In this document: positions 51,171 to 55,433 of the stretch, piece after piece
How the letters are laid out: each line of letters starts with the position of its first letter
Numbering within the stretch: the stretch's first letter is position 1
NCBI GenBank assembly: GCA_017621055.1
Contig: JAGATX010000008.1
Coordinates: forward strand, 1 to 55,433
From: Muribaculaceae bacterium
GTDB lineage: Bacteria > Bacteroidota > Bacteroidia > Bacteroidales > Muribaculaceae
Length of the DNA stretch: 55,433 nt
Reading direction: 5' to 3'
Translations under genes and position numbers: made by a program
The notes under the pieces: generated by a model
Told to the model about the DNA's origin: nothing
Seen by the model: the letters and a program-made list of their open reading frames with translations, nothing else
Database searches by the model: none

Positions 51171-51282
51171 ACCTTGTAGGGGCGCGATACATCGCGCCCG
51201 CGGGTTGAAGGGGCCAATGTCCTTGCGATACGCGAATTATCCGTCGCGTCGGCGGGCGCGATGTATCGCGCCCCCCCAAGGT
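51171..51282. repeat. Palindromic repeat element 1 (inverted 31-bp ends)
   Basis: Arm 51171-51201 and its reverse complement at 51252-51282 match over 31 bases with two mismatches. Each arm is itself a palindrome around GGGCGCGAT/ATCGCGCCC. The 50 bases between are unique. The layout is like a REP doublet or a small MITE. The whole 51129-51488 gap holds these repeats and no gene. Confidence 0.75.
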
Positions 51283-51311
51283 ACACAATCATTATGTCGC
51301 CATGGGAGCCT

Positions 51312-51438
51312 GTAGGGATGCACCCGGTGCATCCGAGAGTCGGCGCTTCCCGGCCGCCTCGCCGCGCTACCACTTCTTCGGATTTTTTCGTCGGCGCCAT
51401 CTTTCGTGCGCGGCGGATGCTCCGGGGAGCATCCCTAC
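51312..51438. repeat. Palindromic repeat element 2
   Basis: GTAGGGATGCACCCGGTGCA followed by TCCG (51312-51335) and a related inverted copy at 51414-51438 that ends GCATCCCTAC, with a few mismatches. Each arm is a self-palindrome (GGATGC...GCATCC). It follows element 1 by 29 bases, so at least two repeat types cluster here. Confidence 0.7.
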
Positions 51439-51488
51439 AAAAAAAACATGTGGGGAGCCCCGGAGGGAAGGCGCTCATTCATTGCGCG

Positions 51489-51860
51489 TTACTTGAGGAA
51501 CACGAGCCAGACGGCGGCGATGAGGCAGGCGAAGGCGGCGAAATGGTTCCAGTGGAGTGCTTCGCCGCGGAAGAACACCACGGTGAAGATGGTGAATACC
51601 GTCAAGGTGATAACCTCCTGGATTACTTTGAGCTGCATCAGCGAGAAAGCGCCGCCGTTGCCGTGGAAACCCAGACGGTTTGCCGGCACCTGAAAGCAGT
51701 ACTCTGCCAAAGCTATTCCCCATGAGAGGAGGATGACGATATAGAGCGGCGTGTTGTCGCCCAGCACCCTCATCTGCTGTAGTTTGAGGTGTCCGTACCA
51801 GGCGAATGTCATGAAAATGTTGGCCACCACAAGGAGGCCGACGGTATATAAAGCGTTCAT
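51489..51860 (-). CDS. DMT-family membrane protein (DUF486)
   Basis: 123 aa with four membrane helices: YTVGLLVVANIFMTFAWYGH, YIVILLSWGIALAEYCFQVP, VIQEVITLTVFTIFTVVFF and FAAFACLIAAVWLVFLK. The motif QVPANRLG with HxxxxxFSLMQLKVIQE is the DUF486 pattern, a small relative of drug/metabolite transporters. Its substrate is unknown. It starts within the last four bases of the aminotransferase gene, so the two are coupled. It ends next to the repeat cluster. Confidence 0.9.
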   Translation of the reverse strand: MNALYTVGLLVVANIFMTFAWYGHLKLQQMRVLGDNTPLYIVILLSWGIALAEYCFQVPANRLGFHGNGGAFSLMQLKVIQEVITLTVFTIFTVVFFRGEALHWNHFAAFACLIAAVWLVFLK

Positions 51861-53062
51861 TTGTCGGATTTTCTTGCATTGTAAGCCTCGAGAGCGTGGC
51901 GGAGCACCGTCATGGCCTTCTCGAGCTCCGGGCGCTCAAGCACATATGCCATTCGCACCTGATTGCGGCCCATGCCCGGCGTGGTGTAGAAGCCCGACGC
52001 GGGAGCCATGAAGATGGTCTCGCCGTTATAGTCGAACTCCTCGAGGCACCAGCGGCAGAAATCGTCGGCATCGTCGACGGGCAGCTGCACCACGGTGTAG
52101 AACGCGCCCATGGGTATGGGAGTGTAGCACCCCGGTATGCGGTTGAGACTGTCGACCAGAAACTTGCGGCGCTCCACATACTCATTGTAAGTAGCGAGCA
52201 TATATTCGGCGGGGGTGTCGATGCTCGCCTCGGCGACGATCTGACCGAGGAGGGGAGGGCTGAGGCGCGCCTGACAGAACTTCATCACGTTCTCCTTCAG
52301 CTGCTTGTGCTTGGTTATGAGAGCGCCGATGCGGATGCCGCACTCGTTGTATCGCTTGGACACCGAGTCGATGAGCACCACCTGCTCCTCGATGCCGGGC
52401 AGGTGGAAGGCCGAGATGTAGGGCGCGCCGGTGTAGCAGAACTCGCGGTACACCTCGTCGGAGAAGAGGAAAAGGTCGTGCTTGAGCACCAGATCGCGGA
52501 TCTGCAGCATCTCCTTCATGGTGTAGAGGTAGCCCGTGGGGTTGTTGGGGTTGCAGATGAGGATGCCCTTTGTGCGGGGCGTGATGAGTTTTTCGAATTC
52601 CTCGACAGGCGGCAGTTCGAAGCCGTTGTCTATGCCGGAGGGCACCGTCACGATTTTAGCTCCGGCAGAGATGGCGAAGGCCATGTAGTTGGCATAAGCA
52701 GGTTCGGGCACTATTATCTCGTCGCCGGGGTCGAGACATGCCATGAAAGCGAAGAGCACGGCCTCGGAGCCGCCGGTAGTGACTATGATATCGTCGACAT
52801 CGACGTCGATATTGAAGCGGTGGTAGTACTCGCGGAGCTTGCGGCGCAGCGAGAGCATGCCCTCGGAGGGGCTGTACTCCAGCACTTTGCGGTCGATTGC
52901 GCGCAGCGCCTCGAAGGCTGCGGCCGGCGTGGGCACGTCGGGCTGGCCGATGTTGAGACGGTAAACTTTAATGCCGCGTTCGATGGCCTTGTTGGCCAGC
53001 GGCACCAGGCGGCGGATGGGAGAGGCGGGCATCAGGCACCCGCGTTCGGAAACTGATGGCAT
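51857..53062 (-). CDS. PLP-dependent class I/II aminotransferase
   Basis: 401 aa. Fold type I features: RLNIGQPDVPTP at the N-terminus, TTGGSEAVLFAF for the phosphate site, CNPNNPTGYLYT, the cofactor aspartate in FLFSDEVYREF (D202), and the Schiff-base lysine in IDSVSKRYNECGIRIG (K236). A Tyr-type motif and R near the C-terminus complete it. It probably makes aspartate- or alanine-type amino acids; the exact substrate cannot be read. The start at 53062 leaves a 26-base leader after a TATCTTTG box (53088-53095). The DUF486 gene is coupled downstream. Confidence 0.93.
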   Translation of the reverse strand: MPSVSERGCLMPASPIRRLVPLANKAIERGIKVYRLNIGQPDVPTPAAAFEALRAIDRKVLEYSPSEGMLSLRRKLREYYHRFNIDVDVDDIIVTTGGSEAVLFAFMACLDPGDEIIVPEPAYANYMAFAISAGAKIVTVPSGIDNGFELPPVEEFEKLITPRTKGILICNPNNPTGYLYTMKEMLQIRDLVLKHDLFLFSDEVYREFCYTGAPYISAFHLPGIEEQVVLIDSVSKRYNECGIRIGALITKHKQLKENVMKFCQARLSPPLLGQIVAEASIDTPAEYMLATYNEYVERRKFLVDSLNRIPGCYTPIPMGAFYTVVQLPVDDADDFCRWCLEEFDYNGETIFMAPASGFYTTPGMGRNQVRMAYVLERPELEKAMTVLRHALEAYNARKSDK

Positions 53063-53384
53063 GAATTGTGGTTTTACTTTTAGACCGCAAAGATAGCGAT
53101 TTTTGGCCGAATAATCCCTTTTAAAGTTTTTTATGAAAAAATCCTGTCGTCATTTGGCGCCGGTGTGGCCGAAAATTGTTACTTTTGTGGCTGTAATCAG
53201 AGAATTAATACATTACTGCCGAACAACAACGTGAAAAAACAAGGTCGAGAGGCCTTTGCAGCAAGCCCTGCGCTTGCCCGGCGGCGAAATCGAGGCTCCC
53301 GAGGGGGTGCGACGACGTCGTCACAACATTTCAGATAGAGTTAACAACAACAAGTCAGACTAAAACACATCCTTAAATACGATT
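53063..53384. promoter_or_regulatory. Divergent promoter region with a long leader for the pseudouridine synthase
   Basis: Minus strand: TATCTTTG (53088-53095) for the aminotransferase. Plus strand: TACTTTTG (53180-53187), about 190 bases upstream of the ATG at 53385, with TTTG at 53153-53156. The leader holds a GCAAGC/GCTTGC hairpin near 53260 and a perfect 12-bp palindrome GACGACGTCGTC (53311-53322), and a possible short open frame from GTG at 53231. No known riboswitch is recognised. Confidence 0.6.
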
Positions 53385-54833
53385 ATGAGCATGGATCCTA
53401 ATTCAAGCGAGAAAAAGCCCCGGCGTCCGCGCATAGGGCAGCAATTCAACAGCGAGAGCACCGGCGAGAGCCGTCCGCATTTCGACCGACCGGCCTACAC
53501 ACCGCGACCCCGCACTGAGAACGGCGAGAGTGAAGGCGGCTACAAACGCCCATATCAGCCCCGTCAGAACAACTATGGCACCCAGCGCCCCTACCAGCAG
53601 CGCCCCTACAACACCCAGGGCGCCTATGGCCAGCGCCCCTACCAGCAGCGCCCCTACAACCCTGCCGGCGCCGACAGCAGCGCAGCCTCCGGCGACGATG
53701 CCCCCAAGACCGAGGGCGCCGAAAACCAGGGCTTTGCACAGCGTCACACAGAGGGTAACCAGCGTCCCTACCAGCAGCGCCCATACAACAACCAGGGCGG
53801 TTACCAGCAGCGCCCATACAACAACAACGGTCCGCGCCAGTACAACAGCAACGGTCCGCGCCAGTACAACACCAACGGTCCGCGCCAGTATAACAGCAAC
53901 GGCCCGCGCCAGTATAACAACAACGGTCCGCGCCAGTACAACAGCAACGGTCCGCGCCAGTATAACAACAACGGTCCGCGCCCCTACAACAACAATAACA
54001 ACCGCCGCTACAACCCCAACCAGCGGCAGCAGAACACCGGATTCCCCACCCGCGGCAAGAGCTTCACGCCGCGGCCCAAGCCCGTGGAGTACGAAATGCC
54101 CATTCCCGATCCCAACGAGCAGATCCGTCTCAACAAATATATGAGCAACGCGGGCCTGTGCAGCCGCCGCGAGGCCGACGAATTCATCACCCAGGGCCTG
54201 GTGAAGGTCAACGGCAAGGTCGTTACCGAACTCGGTACCAAAATCACGCACGCCGACGTGGTGGAATACGACGAGAAGGTCGTAACCCTCCAGAACAAGT
54301 GCTACATCCTGCTCAACAAACCCAAGGACTGCGTGACCACCAGCGACGACCCCCACGGCCGCCTCACCGTGCTCGACCTCGTGAAAGGCGCCTGCAAGGA
54401 ACGCATCTACCCCGTCGGACGCCTTGACCGCAACACCACGGGCGTGCTCCTGCTCACCAACGACGGCGACCTGGCATCGAAACTCACACATCCCAAGTTC
54501 GTCAAGAAGAAAATCTACCATGTATGGACCGACCGCGACATCGCCGAAGAAGATATGCAGCGCATTGCCGACGGCATAGAGCTTGAGGACGGACCCATCC
54601 ATGCCGACGCCATAAGCTACGCCACCGAGACCGACCGCAACCAGGCCGGCATAGAAATCCACTCGGGCCGCAACCGCATTGTGCGCCGCATCTTCGAGAG
54701 CCTCGGTTACCACGTGACCAAACTCGACCGCGTGTACTTCGCCGGCCTCACCAAGAAGAACCTGGCACGCGGCCGCTGGCGCTATCTCACTCAGGAAGAA
54801 GTCAATTACCTCAAAATGGGTTCTTTCGAGTAA
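53385..54833 (+). CDS. rRNA pseudouridine synthase (RsuA/RluB family) with long Asn/Gln-rich N-terminus
   Basis: 482 aa. Residues 1-~235 are low-complexity, rich in Gln, Asn, Tyr, Pro and Arg, with RPYQQRPYN repeats and then seven copies of an 8-residue NGPRQYN-type unit. The S4 RNA-binding domain follows (~248-294, IRLNKYMSNAGLCSRREADE). The catalytic domain has Asp348 in VGRLDRNTTGVLLLTNDGDL. Such enzymes change uridine to pseudouridine in 23S or 16S rRNA. The tail resembles a prion-like or RNA-condensing region and is about as long as the enzyme itself. Related proteins in other Bacteroidetes also have basic tails; this one is unusually repetitive. Confidence 0.93.
   Translation: MSMDPNSSEKKPRRPRIGQQFNSESTGESRPHFDRPAYTPRPRTENGESEGGYKRPYQPRQNNYGTQRPYQQRPYNTQGAYGQRPYQQRPYNPAGADSSAASGDDAPKTEGAENQGFAQRHTEGNQRPYQQRPYNNQGGYQQRPYNNNGPRQYNSNGPRQYNTNGPRQYNSNGPRQYNNNGPRQYNSNGPRQYNNNGPRPYNNNNNRRYNPNQRQQNTGFPTRGKSFTPRPKPVEYEMPIPDPNEQIRLNKYMSNAGLCSRREADEFITQGLVKVNGKVVTELGTKITHADVVEYDEKVVTLQNKCYILLNKPKDCVTTSDDPHGRLTVLDLVKGACKERIYPVGRLDRNTTGVLLLTNDGDLASKLTHPKFVKKKIYHVWTDRDIAEEDMQRIADGIELEDGPIHADAISYATETDRNQAGIEIHSGRNRIVRRIFESLGYHVTKLDRVYFAGLTKKNLARGRWRYLTQEEVNYLKMGSFE
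53826..53993 (+). repeat. Seven tandem 24-bp in-frame repeats
   Basis: Units start at 53826, 53850, 53874, 53898, 53922, 53946 and 53970, each beginning AACGGYCCGCGCC. They encode NGPRQYN plus S, T or N. The third bases differ between some units, so they are not very recent copies. Confidence 0.9.
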
Positions 54834-55433
54834 TGGCTGACGACAAGAAGGTGATATTCTCGATGGTGGGGGTTTCCAAGACTTACCCGCCGCAGAAGCA
54901 GGTACTCAAAAACATCTACCTGTCGTTTTTCTACGGTGCCAAGATCGGCATCATAGGTCTCAACGGCTCCGGCAAGTCGTCGCTCCTCAAAATCATTGCG
55001 GGCGTCGACAAGGACTATCAGGGCGAAGTTGTCTTCGCTCCCGGCTACTCGGTGGGCTACCTCGAGCAGGAGCCCCGGCTTGACCCTGACAAGACGGTGA
55101 TAGAGGTTGTCCGCGAGGGTGTGCAGCCCGTGATGGACCTCCTCGCCGAGTTCGAGAAAGTCAACGAGAGCTTCGGCGACCCCGACGTGCTCGACGATCC
55201 CGAACGCATGGACGCTCTGATAGCACGTCAGGCCGAGCTGCAGGACGCCCTCGACGCCGCCGACGCATGGAACATCGACAACCGTCTGGAGCGCGCCATG
55301 GACGCCCTCCAGTGCCCGCCCGACGACCAGAAGGTTGCCACGCTCTCGGGCGGCGAGCGGCGCCGCGTGGCTCTCTGCCGCCTGCTGCTGCGTCAGCCCG
55401 ACATCCTGCTGCTCGACGAGCCCACCAACCACC
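54833..55433 (+). CDS. ettA: Energy-dependent translational throttle protein EttA (ABC-F), partial
   Basis: 200 residues seen, running off the right edge. ATG at 54833 overlaps the previous stop (TAATG). The first ABC domain has GLNGSGKSSLLKII (Walker A), LSGGERRRVALCRLLL (signature) and LLLDEPTNH (Walker B, at the edge). The N-terminus MADDKKVIFSMVGVSKTYPP and the EQEPRLDPDKTV region match EttA closely. EttA binds the ribosomal E site and senses ADP/ATP. It is co-transcribed with the pseudouridine synthase. Confidence 0.9.
   Translation, partial: MADDKKVIFSMVGVSKTYPPQKQVLKNIYLSFFYGAKIGIIGLNGSGKSSLLKIIAGVDKDYQGEVVFAPGYSVGYLEQEPRLDPDKTVIEVVREGVQPVMDLLAEFEKVNESFGDPDVLDDPERMDALIARQAELQDALDAADAWNIDNRLERAMDALQCPPDDQKVATLSGGERRRVALCRLLLRQPDILLLDEPTNH

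Noticed and set aside
53826-53993. Regular 24-bp repeats considered as a CRISPR array
   Set aside because: The repeats are tandem without spacers and are in frame with a pseudouridine synthase.

Overview
The window looks like a gut Bacteroidales chromosome, most likely Muribaculaceae (S24-7 group) or a close relative. The signs are a SusC/SusD polysaccharide locus, a full Rnf operon, Bacteroidetes-only families (DUF4491, DUF6377, a GlmU-like nucleotidyltransferase, a tiny lysine-rich protein next to HU), and many upstream regions with the Bacteroidetes -7 element TAnnTTTG in place of an E. coli-type -10. The chromosomal part is GC-rich. Positions 1-7.5 kb are visibly more AT-rich. The genus is inference.

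Layout. (1) 1-~7.58 kb: right part of an integrative mobilizable element, with relaxase and MobC, a candidate oriT, a DUF3408-like protein, a CHC2/Toprim primase, a RepA-like ATPase, an excisionase-type HTH protein, a 1.3 kb non-coding region with iteron-like repeats, and a cargo gene of the DUF4209 family ending in a HEPN-like RNxxxHG motif. It abuts the 3' end of a tRNA-Leu(CAG) gene; the integrase lies outside the window. (2) 7.7-9.1 kb: a GYF/CD225-like membrane protein coupled to a DUF2752 protein. (3) 9.1-14.4 kb: rseC-rnfBCDGEA, a ferredoxin:NAD+ oxidoreductase ion pump. (4) 14.5-17.6 kb: ychF, a rhomboid protease and an EEP-family enzyme. (5) 17.7-19.2 kb: a PadR regulator with a palindromic operator, coupled to a PspC membrane protein. 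(6) 19.2-35.8 kb: an esterase/SMP-30-like fusion, a DUF6377 regulator and a beta-glucan-type polysaccharide utilization locus (SusC, SusD, a surface binding protein with two similar modules, GH16, GH5, GH3, GH3). (7) 35.8-47.4 kb: housekeeping genes (PBP4-type peptidase, rsmI, eno, a nucleotidyltransferase, rfbC, RNase E/G, a 29-aa basic protein, HU) and one AT-rich lipoprotein gene near REP-like repeats. (8) 47.4-55.4 kb: a HAD phosphatase, membrane proteins, an AraC regulator, an orphan holin-like gene, a truncated protein kinase followed by two palindromic repeat elements, a DUF486 protein, an aminotransferase, a pseudouridine synthase with a long Asn/Gln-rich N-terminus, and the start of ettA.

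How parts work together. In the PUL, the GH16 lipoprotein should cut beta-1,3 or mixed-linkage glucan at the surface, the SusD and SusE/F-position lipoproteins should bind it, SusC should import oligosaccharides, and the two GH3 enzymes (and perhaps GH5) should release glucose. A strong hairpin lies between the binding protein and GH16 genes, and another ends the locus. The Rnf complex would link reduced ferredoxin from anaerobic sugar metabolism to NAD+ and ion pumping.

The parts I find least explained are the DUF4209/HEPN cargo of the element, the two-gene CD225-DUF2752 cassette, the truncated kinase that kept its promoter, and the Asn/Gln-rich tail on an rRNA-modifying enzyme. All functions come from reading sequence by eye; no database search was run.
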